This document shows positions 39,466 to 48,258 of a stretch of DNA of 64,000 bases, piece by piece (positions within the stretch are counted from its first letter, which is position 1; each line of letters opens with the position of its first letter). The stretch is from NCBI GenBank assembly GCA_002287035.1, contig NSKG01000002.1:496001-560000 (forward strand), written 5' to 3'. The notes under the pieces were generated by a model. The model had not been told where the DNA came from, searched no databases, and saw only the letters and a list, made by a program, of their open reading frames with translations. Made by a program: the position numbers and the translations under genes. Origin of the DNA: Pseudomonas sp. WN033. GTDB lineage: Bacteria > Pseudomonadota > Gammaproteobacteria > Pseudomonadales > Pseudomonadaceae.

Positions 39466-40314
39466 TTAGGGAGTCATGCCAGTTGCCACCGGGCGCTGCG
39501 GATCAGTAATCCATTCGCTCCAGGAGCCGGCATACAGTCGCGGCTCGGGCAGCCCGGCCTCAACGGCGGCCAGAATATTGTGGCAGGCAGTGACGCCGGA
39601 GCCGCAATAGCAGGCCAATACCTGACCTTCACCCTGCCAGGGTTTGAAGCGTGCGGCCAGCTCAGCCGCCGGCAACCAGAGGCCATCAGCACCAACATTG
39701 GCGACGCAGGGCAAACAGGCGGCGCCGGGAATATGCCCAGCCACCGGATCAATCGGCTCCTGCTCTCCGGCATAGCGTGGAGCGCCGCGCGCATCGAGCA
39801 ATTGCAGGGCCGGGTCACCCTGACGCCTGAGAATTTCTGCCGCATCGATCAACCGGGCATGATCCGCACGCCCCTGGAAGTTACCCTCAACCGCAGGGCG
39901 AGGCGTATCGCTGGATAACGGCCGACCACTGGCAACCCAGGACCGCAGCCCGCCATTGAGCAGCTTGACACGCTCATGTCCAAGCCAGCGCAGCAGCCAC
40001 CACAAGCGTGCGGCAAACAGCCCAGGACCGTCGTCATAGACCACCACCAGGCTATCGCCATTCACTCCATTGCGCCGTAGGCAAGCACTCAACCGCTCAG
40101 GGTCCGGCAACGGGTGACGACCCGTCTGGCCCGGCACTACGGCAGCCGAAAGGTCATCATCCAGATGCAGATAGCGCGCGCCTGGAATGTGCCCGGCGGC
40201 AAAATCCAGCCGCCCCTGCCCTGGTTGTTCCAGGGAAAAGCGCAGATCGAACAAGCACAATTCGGAGTCTTCCAGACGCTCGGCAAGCGTCTGGGTATCG
40301 ATCAACTGGGACAT
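39466..40314 (-). CDS. Two-domain rhodanese-type sulfurtransferase (SseA-like)
   Basis: A 282-residue thiosulfate or 3-mercaptopyruvate sulfurtransferase. Seen: two rhodanese domains, the N-terminal inactive one with FAAGHIPGARYLHLDDDLS and the C-terminal one with DPVAGHIPGAACLP and the active-site loop CGSGVTA (Cys237). CGSGVTA is the loop of 3-mercaptopyruvate sulfurtransferases, whereas thiosulfate enzymes carry CRKGV-like loops. The ATG chosen has GGAGG five bases upstream; an in-frame ATG 12 bases earlier lacks one. Confidence 0.88.
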   Translation of the reverse strand: MSQLIDTQTLAERLEDSELCLFDLRFSLEQPGQGRLDFAAGHIPGARYLHLDDDLSAAVVPGQTGRHPLPDPERLSACLRRNGVNGDSLVVVYDDGPGLFAARLWWLLRWLGHERVKLLNGGLRSWVASGRPLSSDTPRPAVEGNFQGRADHARLIDAAEILRRQGDPALQLLDARGAPRYAGEQEPIDPVAGHIPGAACLPCVANVGADGLWLPAAELAARFKPWQGEGQVLACYCGSGVTACHNILAAVEAGLPEPRLYAGSWSEWITDPQRPVATGMTP

Positions 40315-40383
40315 GTCGGCCTCCATCGGTCAAAGGCTGACAGTAGACGGGTTACCGATGAAATGCCAGGGTGCCGGCCAGGT

Positions 40384-41193
40384 TTATCCGGCGCGGCGCA
40401 ACGACTCGATATACGGGCGCAGGGAATAACCCAGCCGCGGCTCCAGATCATCAGCCCACAGTCGCATGGCGTCCTTGTCCAGGGTCAGACGCCCGCCAGC
40501 GGGAATGAACAGCAGAATGTTGCCCTCATCCACCTCAACGCGCAGGTAGTCATCGCCAAAAAGTTCACGCAACATCTTCGCCGCGTAGGGCTGACCGGTT
40601 TCGCCCATTTGCCACTGATTGATCACCATCAGCCCGCCGGGTCGCAAGGCACGGTGACAGCTCTGGAAGAATTCGGTCTGCAACTGCAAACGTGACAGTC
40701 CACCCTCCATATACAGATCGACCATCAACAGATCACAGCTTTCCGGCGCCTGACTGATATAGCGCTCGGCGCAGCCATCGCGTACCTGCAGGCGCGGATC
40801 GCTGCTCAGTCCCAGCCACTTGCGTGCCAGCTCGACCACCGCCGGGCGCAGCTCCACCGCCGTGACACGCTCAGGTTGGAAATAGCGAACCAGACAGTTG
40901 GCCAGACTACCGCCGCCAAGTCCCAGCAAGGTCGCCCGGTAATCCGCCCGGCACCAGAACAGCCCCAACAGCATGGCCCGGGTGTAGTCATATTCCAGCC
41001 AGGCGGAGTCCGGCACATAACAGCAGCTCTGCTCGGTCTTTTCGCCGAAATAGAGAAACCGATAGGGGCCCGATTCAGTCACCCGCAGCAGGCCAAAGTC
41101 GTCACGAAGACAATCGATCACATTTTCCTGAATAGTCATGGCATGACGTCTGATGCCCAACAGGCGGCGCATTAACAGGTACAAGATTTTCAT
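40384..41193 (-). CDS. Spermidine-synthase-like methyltransferase-fold protein
   Basis: A 269-residue protein with the SAM/aminopropyl-transferase fold. Seen: GLGGGSLANCL (about 91-101), the acidic strand end AVELRPAVVELAR, DGCAERYI, and LLMVDLYMEGGL, as in spermidine synthase homologues. The aromatic gatekeeper loop of true spermidine synthases is not obvious, so the substrate is uncertain. Start is uncertain: an ATG at 41139 (MTIQENVIDCLR) matches the family start better, but neither has a clear ribosome site. Divergent from the DAHP synthase. Confidence 0.75.
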   Translation of the reverse strand: MKILYLLMRRLLGIRRHAMTIQENVIDCLRDDFGLLRVTESGPYRFLYFGEKTEQSCCYVPDSAWLEYDYTRAMLLGLFWCRADYRATLLGLGGGSLANCLVRYFQPERVTAVELRPAVVELARKWLGLSSDPRLQVRDGCAERYISQAPESCDLLMVDLYMEGGLSRLQLQTEFFQSCHRALRPGGLMVINQWQMGETGQPYAAKMLRELFGDDYLRVEVDEGNILLFIPAGGRLTLDKDAMRLWADDLEPRLGYSLRPYIESLRRAG

Positions 41194-41243
41194 GTCTCAG
41201 GGTAACATCGAACACTTGATACACCCATACCCAAGAGCCTCGC

Positions 41244-42596
41244 ATGACCACGCCCTGGACGCCCGATAGCTGGCGCAGCAAACCTATCCTGCAGCAACCA
41301 ACCTACCCCGACGCCCAGACCCTGGCCGAGGTCGAACGCACCCTGGCCGGATATCCGCCGCTGGTATTCGCCGGCGAGGCACGCGAACTGCGCAGGCAGT
41401 TCGCTGAGGTCACCCAGGGCCGGGCATTTCTGCTGCAAGGTGGTGACTGCGCCGAAAGCTTCGCCGAATTCTCCGCGCCGAAGATTCGCGACACCTTCAA
41501 GGTGCTGTTGCAAATGGCAGTGGTGATGACCTTCGCCGCGGGCTGCCCGGTGGTCAAGGTTGGGCGCATGGCCGGCCAGTTCGCCAAGCCACGCTCAGCC
41601 GATGATGAAACCCAGGGCGGCGTTACCCTGCCGGCCTACCGTGGCGACATCATCAATCAGATCGCCTTCGAGGCCGCCGGTCGCGTGCCCGACCCGCAGC
41701 GTCTGATCATGGCCTATAACCAGGCCACCGCCACCCTCAACCTGCTGCGCGCCTTTGCTCAGGGCGGCTTTGCCAGTCTGGACCAGGTACATCAGTGGAA
41801 CCTGGATTTTATTGCCAACTCGGCCACCAGCGACCGCTTTCAGCATCTGGCCGACCGCATTGATGAAAGCCTGGCCTTCATGCGTGCCTGCGGGATCGAC
41901 GAGGAGCGCGCTCCGCAACTGCGCGAAACCAGCTTTTTCACCGCCCATGAAGCCCTGCTGCTGAACTACGAGCAGGCTTTCACCCGTCGCGACAGTCTGA
42001 CCGGCGAGTGGTACGACTGCTCGGCACATATGCTCTGGATCGGCGATCGCACCCGCCAGCCGGATGGCGCCCATGTCGAGTTCATGCGCGGCATCCACAA
42101 CCCGATCGGGGTCAAGGTCGGCCCGAGTACCGACCCGGACGAACTGCTGCGACTGATCGACATCCTCAACCCGGACAACGACCCCGGTCGGCTCAATCTG
42201 ATCGTGCGCATGGGCGCCGACAAGGTCGAGCAACACATGCCTCGCCTGGTTCGCGCCGTCGAAGGCGAAGGCCGGCTGGTGCTGTGGAGTTCCGACCCCA
42301 TGCACGGCAACACCATCAAGGCCTCCAGTGGCTACAAGACCCGCGACTTCGCCCAGGTACTGCGTGAGGTTGAGCAATTCTTCAGCGTGCATCAAGCCGA
42401 GGGTAGCTGGGCTGGCGGTATTCATATCGAGATGACCGGGCAGAACGTCACCGAGTGCATCGGCGGCGCTACCCCGGTGACCGAAGCCGGGCTCTCAGAC
42501 CGCTACCACACCCACTGCGACCCGCGCCTGAATGCCGACCAGTCTCTGGAACTGGCATTCATGATTGCCGAGACGCTGAAGAAGGTAAGGCGCTAA
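41244..42596 (+). CDS. 3-deoxy-7-phosphoheptulonate synthase, class II
   Basis: A 450-residue type II (plant-like) DAHP synthase that joins PEP and erythrose-4-phosphate at the start of the shikimate pathway. Seen: the N-terminus [71 protein letters not shown], and the metal-ligand region [10 protein letters not shown] with [12 protein letters not shown]. Pseudomonads also carry class I enzymes elsewhere, so this may be an isoform for secondary aromatic compounds or a housekeeping copy. Ribosome site weak. Confidence 0.93.
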   Translation: MTTPWTPDSWRSKPILQQPTYPDAQTLAEVERTLAGYPPLVFAGEARELRRQFAEVTQGRAFLLQGGDCAESFAEFSAPKIRDTFKVLLQMAVVMTFAAGCPVVKVGRMAGQFAKPRSADDETQGGVTLPAYRGDIINQIAFEAAGRVPDPQRLIMAYNQATATLNLLRAFAQGGFASLDQVHQWNLDFIANSATSDRFQHLADRIDESLAFMRACGIDEERAPQLRETSFFTAHEALLLNYEQAFTRRDSLTGEWYDCSAHMLWIGDRTRQPDGAHVEFMRGIHNPIGVKVGPSTDPDELLRLIDILNPDNDPGRLNLIVRMGADKVEQHMPRLVRAVEGEGRLVLWSSDPMHGNTIKASSGYKTRDFAQVLREVEQFFSVHQAEGSWAGGIHIEMTGQNVTECIGGATPVTEAGLSDRYHTHCDPRLNADQSLELAFMIAETLKKVRR

Positions 42597-42648
42597 GCCC
42601 ATAGGTAGCGTCATCGGTGCCGCCCAGCCCCGTGGGGCTATACGCAAT

Positions 42649-42747
42649 GTCTGGGTAGCGTCGCGCGCCCGCGCGATGCTGGAACGGCCTGACAACTCTG
42701 TGGTGCAGGATAGCTCTGTGTCGCGCGGGCGCGCGACACTCCCAGAC
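42649..42747. repeat. Paired palindromic repeat, family 2, copy B
   Basis: Two modules as in copy A at 39330-39415, but in the opposite arrangement. The left module (42649-42682) begins gtctgggtagcgtcgcgcgc and the right module (42718-42747) ends gcgcgacactcccagac, so the ctggg ends face outward. It lies in the 273-base gap between the DAHP synthase and the ABC exporter, which otherwise shows nothing recognisable. Confidence 0.7.
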
Positions 42748-42869
42748 CATGCCCGGCACGTCCAGCCTTAACAAAGCAGCATACTTTCGGAGAAGCTCGC
42801 GCCCCTTTCGCGGTTCGGCTATCTCACCGATAATGCCCTGCCTACCGCCTCACCCTGACAGGTTTGCAC

Positions 42870-44702
42870 ATGTTGTTTCGCTGGTTTGAAAAACGTCTTG
42901 ATCCCTTTCCTGCGATAGAGCCGAGCGAACCTCCACGCCAGCTTCTGGCCTTCTGTCTGTACTACACTCGCGGCGCCTGGCCTTACCTGGGCATGGCGGC
43001 GTTGCTGATGGCCGGCATCGCGCTGGCTGAAGTGTGGCTGTTCAGTTTTCTGGGCAGCATTGTCGACTGGCTGTCCGAGCAGAGCCGCGAGACCTTCCTT
43101 GAAACCGAAGGCCTGAAGCTGTTGGGGATGGGGCTGGTGGTACTGGTGCTGCTACCGCTGATGGTATTCGCCAACTCGCTGTTCAGCCACCAGACCCTGA
43201 TGGGCAACTATCCGATGCGCATCCGCTGGCTGGTACACCGCTACCTGCTGCGCCAGTCGATGGCCTTTTACCAGGACGAGTTCGCCGGGCGTATCGCCAC
43301 CAAGATGATGCAAACCGCGCTGGCGGTGCGTGAATGCGTCATCAAGCTGATCGACGTGCTCAACTACGTCAGCGTCTACTTCATCGGCACCCTGCTGGTG
43401 GTTGGCAGCGCCGACTGGCGCCTGACCCTGCCTATGTTGATCTGGCTGGTCGGCTACATCCTGCTGATGCGCCACTTCATTCCGGTCATGGGCAAGGTCG
43501 CAGAGCAACAGGCTGACGCCCGCTCGATCATGACCGGGCGCATCGTCGACAGCTACACCAACATCCAGACCGTTAAACTGTTCTCCCACGCCCAGCGCGA
43601 GTCGACCTATGCCCGCGAAGGCATGGACCAGTTCATGACCACTGTCTATCAGCAGATGCGCCTGGTAACACTGGTCTACTCCCTGCTGTACGGGCTCAAC
43701 GCCCTGCTGCTGATCAGCGTCAGCGGGCTGGCTATCTGGCTGTGGCTCAACGAGCTGGCCAGCGTTGGCGCAGTCGCCGTGGCGGTCGCCCTGGTACTGC
43801 GCCTGTGGGGCATGTCGCAATGGATCATGTGGGAGCTGTCAGCACTGTTCGAGAACATCGGCACCGTGCAGGACGGCATCAACTCGATCGCCCGCCCGCA
43901 ACTGGTCGAAGACGCCCCTGAAGCCAAACCGCTGCAGGTAAACTGTGGTGAAATTCGCTTCGAGCATGTGCACTTCCATTACGGCAAGGGCCATGGGGTG
44001 ATCGAAGACCTCAACCTGCATATCCGGCCCGGTGAAAAAATCGGTCTGGTCGGCCGTTCTGGTGCCGGCAAGTCCACCTTGGTCAACCTGCTGCTGCGCT
44101 TCTACGACGTCGAAGGCGGGCGCATCCTGATCGATGGACAGAACATCGCCGAGGTCACCCAGGACTCCCTGCGTGAGCATATCGGCATGGTTACTCAGGA
44201 CACCTCGCTACTGCACCGCTCGGTACGCGACAACATCACTTACGGTCGCCCCGACTCCGGCGAAGGAGAGCTGCTCGAAGCCACCCGTCGGGCTGAAGCC
44301 GAAACCTTTATCGCCGATCTGCGCGACGCCAAGGGTCGGGTCGGCTTCGATGCGCATGTCGGTGAACGTGGGGTTAAGCTTTCCGGTGGTCAGCGCCAGC
44401 GCATCGCGATCGCCCGGGTCATGCTCAAGGATGCACCAATCCTGATTCTCGACGAGGCTACCTCGGCGCTGGACTCGGAAGTCGAGGCGGCGATTCAGGA
44501 CAACCTCAACAAGCTGATGGATGGCAAGACGGTGATCGCCATTGCCCACCGGCTGTCGACCATCGCCGCCATGGACCGGCTGATCGTCATGGATCAGGGG
44601 CGCATTATCGAAGACGGCAGCCATGCCGAACTGATTGAGCGCGGCGGGCTCTACGCCCAGCTCTGGGCCCGACAGTCCGGTGGTTTTCTCGGAGAGGACT
44701 GA
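42870..44702 (+). CDS. ABC exporter, fused permease and ATPase
   Basis: A 610-residue half-transporter that works as a homodimer. Seen: six hydrophobic helices in the first 320 residues, then a nucleotide-binding domain with Walker A GRSGAGKST (about 394-402), signature LSGGQRQRIAIAR (about 503-515), Walker B ILILDEATSALD and the switch His in AIAHRLSTIA. The start codon chosen is the ATG after ACAGG; a TTG six bases earlier is unlikely. Substrate unknown. Convergent with an EamA transporter gene. Confidence 0.92.
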   Translation: MLFRWFEKRLDPFPAIEPSEPPRQLLAFCLYYTRGAWPYLGMAALLMAGIALAEVWLFSFLGSIVDWLSEQSRETFLETEGLKLLGMGLVVLVLLPLMVFANSLFSHQTLMGNYPMRIRWLVHRYLLRQSMAFYQDEFAGRIATKMMQTALAVRECVIKLIDVLNYVSVYFIGTLLVVGSADWRLTLPMLIWLVGYILLMRHFIPVMGKVAEQQADARSIMTGRIVDSYTNIQTVKLFSHAQRESTYAREGMDQFMTTVYQQMRLVTLVYSLLYGLNALLLISVSGLAIWLWLNELASVGAVAVAVALVLRLWGMSQWIMWELSALFENIGTVQDGINSIARPQLVEDAPEAKPLQVNCGEIRFEHVHFHYGKGHGVIEDLNLHIRPGEKIGLVGRSGAGKSTLVNLLLRFYDVEGGRILIDGQNIAEVTQDSLREHIGMVTQDTSLLHRSVRDNITYGRPDSGEGELLEATRRAEAETFIADLRDAKGRVGFDAHVGERGVKLSGGQRQRIAIARVMLKDAPILILDEATSALDSEVEAAIQDNLNKLMDGKTVIAIAHRLSTIAAMDRLIVMDQGRIIEDGSHAELIERGGLYAQLWARQSGGFLGED

Positions 44703-44712
44703 GCCGCCCCGG

Positions 44713-45636
44713 CTAACGGGGCTCGCTGACGACCGGACACTCAGCTGCCGGTCGCCCAGCGGCCCTACGCCAACGGCCAAGCAGCCACCCGCCAGACACG
44801 TTGACCAAAATCCCCAGCATCACCAGAAATGCTCCACCAAGCTGCAAGGCGCTGACCCGCTCCCCCGCCAGCAAAGCCGCGGAACTCAAACCAATCACCG
44901 GCACCAACAGGGAAAAAGGCGCAACCTGACTGGCCGGATAACGCGACAACAGCCGGCTCCACAGGCTGTAGCCCAGAATGGTCGCGGCAAAAGCCAGATA
45001 CAGCAGCACCAACAGGGTATTGAGATTGAAGCCCAGCATGGCACTGCGCATTAACTCGGGACCTTCCAGCCACCAGGACAGCGCCAGGAATGGCAAAGGC
45101 GGCACCAGGCTGCCCCACACCACCAGCCCAACCAGGTTCACCTTGCCAATCTTGCGGGTAACGATATTTCCCAGTGCCCACATAGAGGCGGCGCACAAGG
45201 TCAAGATGAAACCGACCGTGGTCATGCCGCTGTTGACCTGCAAACCGATCATTAGCAGACCAGCCGCCGCAATCAACAGCCCAATGAGATTAAAGCCACG
45301 TAACCGCTCACCCAGCAACAGTACGGCAAAGAACAAGGTAAACAGAGCCTGGGACTGGAGTACCACTGAGGCCAGACCGGCCGGCATGCCGACGTGCATG
45401 GCTGAAAACAGGAACGCAAACTGGCCCAGTGAAATGGTCAGACCGTAGGCCAGCAACCAGCGCAGCGGCACCGCCGGTGGCTTGATGAACAGTATCGCGG
45501 GAAAAGCCACCAGCATGAATCGCAGGGCGCCGAGCAACATGGGCGGCATGTCCTGCAAACCAGCCTTGATCACCACGAAGTTCATGCCCCAGACCAGAAT
45601 GACAAGCAGCGCCAGCAGAAAATCCTTGGCGGTCAT
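44713..45636 (-). CDS. EamA-family transporter (drug/metabolite transporter superfamily)
   Basis: A 307-residue inner-membrane transporter with ten predicted helices in two EamA repeats. Seen: the first-helix signature LLALLVILVWGMNFVVIK, FLFSAMHVGMPAGLASVVLQSQALFT, LLLGERLRGFNLIGLLIA closing repeat 1, and PFSLLVPVIGLSSAALLAGERV in repeat 2, which resembles the O-acetylserine/cysteine exporter EamA itself. Export of amino-acid-like metabolites is likely. GGGAG ribosome site upstream. Confidence 0.9.
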   Translation of the reverse strand: MTAKDFLLALLVILVWGMNFVVIKAGLQDMPPMLLGALRFMLVAFPAILFIKPPAVPLRWLLAYGLTISLGQFAFLFSAMHVGMPAGLASVVLQSQALFTLFFAVLLLGERLRGFNLIGLLIAAAGLLMIGLQVNSGMTTVGFILTLCAASMWALGNIVTRKIGKVNLVGLVVWGSLVPPLPFLALSWWLEGPELMRSAMLGFNLNTLLVLLYLAFAATILGYSLWSRLLSRYPASQVAPFSLLVPVIGLSSAALLAGERVSALQLGGAFLVMLGILVNVSGGWLLGRWRRAAGRPAAECPVVSEPR

Positions 45637-45719
45637 GAGCAGTACTCCCAGGCAGTTAAAGCAGTATTAGGCCCGGAACAGCACAATTGCTGAAGATACA
45701 GCGACCGCTCAATCGGCCA

Positions 45720-46007
45720 TCACAGTTGGCTGCCACCCAGTTCGCGCAGACGGGCGTAACCATCACGGGTCAGCAGCACCAGATGAACTGTGCTGGCATA
45801 AATCTGACCGGACAGTTTGAGCTGATTGATCAACGCCTGATGCTCAGTAGCTGGCAAGTAGAAATAGTCACGGCCTTCGAGCAACTGCGACTGACAGCGT
45901 TTGAACAGTTTGAAGCAGGAGCCCTTGGGCAGCGCATTGAGCTGATCGAGCTGGCGGAAGCTGAGGGTATCAACTTCGGCATGGGAGATCGGTTGAACGG
46001 ATGACAT
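45720..46007 (-). CDS. Small conserved protein of unknown function
   Basis: A 95-residue soluble protein. The first half reads like a small helical nucleic-acid-binding element (EVDTLSFRQLDQLNALPKGS, then FKLFKRCQSQLLEGRDYFYL), and the second is mixed (SGQIYASTVHLVLLTRDGYARL). I recall similar short proteins in pseudomonads, but no named family; an ORF6N/KilA-N-like role is only a guess. The AAGGAG ribosome site sits inside a 9-bp hairpin that abuts the start codon, so translation may be held back. It lies 38 bases after the stress-protein gene. Confidence 0.75.
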   Translation of the reverse strand: MSSVQPISHAEVDTLSFRQLDQLNALPKGSCFKLFKRCQSQLLEGRDYFYLPATEHQALINQLKLSGQIYASTVHLVLLTRDGYARLRELGGSQL

Positions 46008-46030
46008 AACGGCTCCTTGGCGGAGCCGTT
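46008..46030 (-). promoter_or_regulatory. Hairpin covering the ribosome site of the 95-residue gene
   Basis: A perfect 9-bp stem (aacggctcc / ggagccgtt) with a TTGGC loop. On the minus strand the downstream arm GGAGCCGTT contains the Shine-Dalgarno and is followed immediately by the ATG at 46005-46007. It may also act as a partial terminator for the stress-protein gene upstream. Confidence 0.7.
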
Positions 46031-46045
46031 ATTGTCGCGCAGTGG

Positions 46046-46474
46046 CTATTTGACCAGCAACACCGGCACCGGCACTTCATGCACCACCCGGGTAGCGACC
46101 GAGCCCATAAACAGGTTGCCCAGATTACTCATGCCGCGAGTACCCATGATCACAGTGTCACAGCCCAGGCTCTTGACCGCATGCGCCAGTTCACCAATGA
46201 CCTCACCCACCACCGCATGTTCTTCATGGCGAACACCGGCCTCGCGCAGCATGGCACCAGCCTCGGCAATCACTTCACGGGCATGATCCAGCGCCCCCCC
46301 GTGCAACTGTTCCAGCATATTGGCCGACACATAGTTGCCATACAGTTTGGGCTCGCTCTGCACATTGATCACGTGCACCAGAATGTTCGGATACTCGGCA
46401 GCTACACCCACCAGATACTCAATGGCTCGTTTGGCCGGGGCCGAGCCGTCAAAGGGTAGCAGTACGTTGCGCAT
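46046..46474 (-). CDS. Universal stress protein UspA family
   Basis: A 142-residue single-domain universal stress protein. Seen: N-terminal NVLLPFDGSAPAKRAIEYL with the ATP-contacting Asp/Ser, and the C-terminal G-2x-G-9x-G-(S/T) nucleotide loop in GTRGMSNLGNLFMGSVATRV, indicating an ATP-binding type. The start follows an AAGGAG site. An ANR/FNR box lies about 75 bases upstream, in line with oxygen-limited induction known for several pseudomonad Usp genes. The next gene downstream has a sequestered ribosome site. Confidence 0.93.
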   Translation of the reverse strand: MRNVLLPFDGSAPAKRAIEYLVGVAAEYPNILVHVINVQSEPKLYGNYVSANMLEQLHGGALDHAREVIAEAGAMLREAGVRHEEHAVVGEVIGELAHAVKSLGCDTVIMGTRGMSNLGNLFMGSVATRVVHEVPVPVLLVK

Positions 46475-46544
46475 GGTGACTCCTTGGATTGTTGTTGCCT
46501 TGTTTATCACTATAGTCATTGTCGCAAACCGGTGACCGCCCTCG

Positions 46545-46558
46545 TTGACCTGGATCAA
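46545..46558. promoter_or_regulatory. ANR/FNR box
   Basis: TTGAC-CTGG-ATCAA matches the FNR/ANR consensus TTGAT-N4-ATCAA at nine of ten fixed positions. Its centre is about 40 bases upstream of a minus-strand TATAGT, somewhat farther than the usual -41.5 class II position would give. It most likely serves the stress-protein gene. Confidence 0.75.
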
Positions 46559-46704
46559 CCGGTGAACGGACTCACCTGCATGCACCACCACCCCGAACTG
46601 GCGCACCACCACAGTGCAATCGTTCCGCAAAAAGCTGATCGAAATCATACTCACAACACTACAAAACACGCATAAGCACATGAAATAAAACAAGAAATAA
46701 AAGC

Positions 46705-46720
46705 TGGCAAGCTACGTGCT
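46705..46720 (+). promoter_or_regulatory. Possible sigma-54 promoter of the porin gene
   Basis: TGGCAAG-CTAC-GTGCT matches the consensus TGGCACG-N4-TTGCW at ten of twelve fixed positions, with the invariant GG and GC ten bases apart. Transcription would start near 46732, about 50 bases before the porin ATG. No activator site was found. Confidence 0.4.
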
Positions 46721-46781
46721 ATGTAACCCGTGCCAACACATTCAAAACTTTTTGAATCACACGACATGGGGTACTACCAAT

Positions 46782-47507
46782 ATGATGAAAAAACTTGCAG
46801 TTGCCGTCGCCACCGCCAGCACTCTCGGCTTTGCCACCCTGGCCCATGCAGAAGAGTTCGATACCCCGATCGGCAAAATCGACGCCAGCATGACCGCCAC
46901 CCTGGCTACCGATTACATCTGGCGCGGCCAGTCGCAGACTGCTGGTGCCGGCGCGGTTCAGGGAAGCCTGGATTTCGCCCATGAGTCCGGCCTGTACATC
47001 GGCGCCTGGGCTTCCAACGTCGACGCCGACGCCTTTGATGCCAGCGTGGAAATCGATTACTACTTTGGCTGGGCCGGCAACATTACCGATGAAATCGAGC
47101 TGGACCTGGGCTGGGCGACCTACACCTACCCGAAAGCCGGCGGTGACGCCAGTGTCGACGAAGTTCTGGCCAGTATCGGCCTGTACGGCTTCACCCTGGG
47201 CGCCAAATACGCCTACGACCCGGAAAGTGCGCTGTACACCTACATCGGCTACGGCTTTGAACTGCCTTACGAATTCGGCCTTGACCTGCACTACGGTCGC
47301 ACTGACACCAAGGATCCGCTGAGTTCGGTACAGAGCAAAGAAAAGTACGATGACTGGGCCATCACCGTCAGCAAAGACTTCGTAGGTATCGACTGGGCAC
47401 TGATGTACTCGGACACCAACCTCAAGGGCGGAACCTGCAGCGAATGGTATGGCAAGAGCCGTTATTGCAGCGGCAACTGGACCTTCTCGGCCACCAAGAG
47501 CTTCTAA
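46782..47507 (+). CDS. TorF-family putative porin
   Basis: A 241-residue outer-membrane beta-barrel protein. Seen: signal peptide MMKKLAVAVATASTLGFATL ending AHA, then alternating strands with many aromatic and Gly residues, including LATDYIWRGQSQT and GAVQGSLDFAHESGLYIGAWASNV, the TorF/Gcw_chp pattern. The C-terminus ends in Phe (ATKSF), as barrel proteins do. Two adjacent ATG codons (46782, 46785) are possible starts. Ligand unknown. Confidence 0.88.
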   Translation: MMKKLAVAVATASTLGFATLAHAEEFDTPIGKIDASMTATLATDYIWRGQSQTAGAGAVQGSLDFAHESGLYIGAWASNVDADAFDASVEIDYYFGWAGNITDEIELDLGWATYTYPKAGGDASVDEVLASIGLYGFTLGAKYAYDPESALYTYIGYGFELPYEFGLDLHYGRTDTKDPLSSVQSKEKYDDWAITVSKDFVGIDWALMYSDTNLKGGTCSEWYGKSRYCSGNWTFSATKSF

Positions 47508-47512
47508 AACTA

Positions 47513-47536
47513 TTCAGGCGCCTTCGGGCGCCTGAA
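47513..47536 (+). terminator. Terminator of the porin gene
   Basis: A perfect 10-bp stem (ttcaggcgcc / ggcgcctgaa) with a TTCG loop, five bases past the stop, followed by TTGTATTT. Confidence 0.85.
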
Positions 47537-47615
47537 TTGTATTTGCTCCTTGCAGCAACTACGCCGGTCTCAAGGTTGTGCCACGGCAACCTTGATCACC
47601 GGCGATTTTTTTACC

Positions 47616-48182
47616 TTACGCCTTGGGCAGGGTTACACCGCGCTGGCCCTGGTACTTGCCGCCGCGGTCTTTGTATGAGACCTCGCAGGACTCATCAGAC
47701 TCGAAGAACAGCATCTGAGCCACGCCTTCATTGGCGTAGATTTTGGCCGGCAAGGTAGTGGTGTTGGAAAACTCCAGGGTCACATGCCCTTCCCACTCCG
47801 GCTCAAGCGGAGTGACATTGACGATGATGCCGCAGCGGGCGTAGGTGCTCTTGCCCAGACAGATGGTCAGCACATTGCGCGGAATGCGGAAGTATTCGAC
47901 GGTACGGGCCAGGGCAAACGAATTCGGCGGAATGATGCATACATCGCCCTTCACATCCACAAAGCTCTTTTCGTCGAAATGCTTGGGATCCACCGTAGCC
48001 GAATGAATGTTGGTGAACACCTTGAACTCATCGGCACAACGCACGTCGTAACCGTAACTGGACACCCCATAGGAAATCATCCGATTGCCCTCGGCGCCGC
48101 GTACCTGACGCTCGACGAACGGCTCAATCATGCCGTGCTCCTGGGACATGCGACGAATCCAGCGGTCTGACTTGATGCTCAT
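47616..48182 (-). CDS. dcd: dCTP deaminase
   Basis: A 188-residue enzyme converting dCTP to dUTP in thymidylate supply. Seen: the start [85 protein letters not shown] with the catalytic Glu in the last part, and [13 protein letters not shown] at the end. The ATG has AGGA upstream; a longer reading begins outside the family. Close to apbC, with a 76-base gap and the same strand. Confidence 0.97.
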   Translation of the reverse strand: MSIKSDRWIRRMSQEHGMIEPFVERQVRGAEGNRMISYGVSSYGYDVRCADEFKVFTNIHSATVDPKHFDEKSFVDVKGDVCIIPPNSFALARTVEYFRIPRNVLTICLGKSTYARCGIIVNVTPLEPEWEGHVTLEFSNTTTLPAKIYANEGVAQMLFFESDESCEVSYKDRGGKYQGQRGVTLPKA

Positions 48183-48258
48183 GGTGTGTCCTGCATTGGA
48201 ATTGGGTGAAAAATGATCGGGCATTCTAGGGTCTGTTGCCGCTTCATCGCAACCGCTG

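Larger units (their letters stand above)
46475..46781. other. Divergent gap between the stress protein and the porin
   Basis: 307 bases without a gene. It holds an ANR/FNR box (46545-46558) toward the stress-protein side, a TATAGT on the minus strand (46509-46514), a sigma-54-like site toward the porin (46705-46720), and a perfect palindrome ttcaaaa-ct-ttttgaa (46741-46756) 25 bases before the porin start. The stretch 46660-46705 is A/T-rich. Confidence 0.6.
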
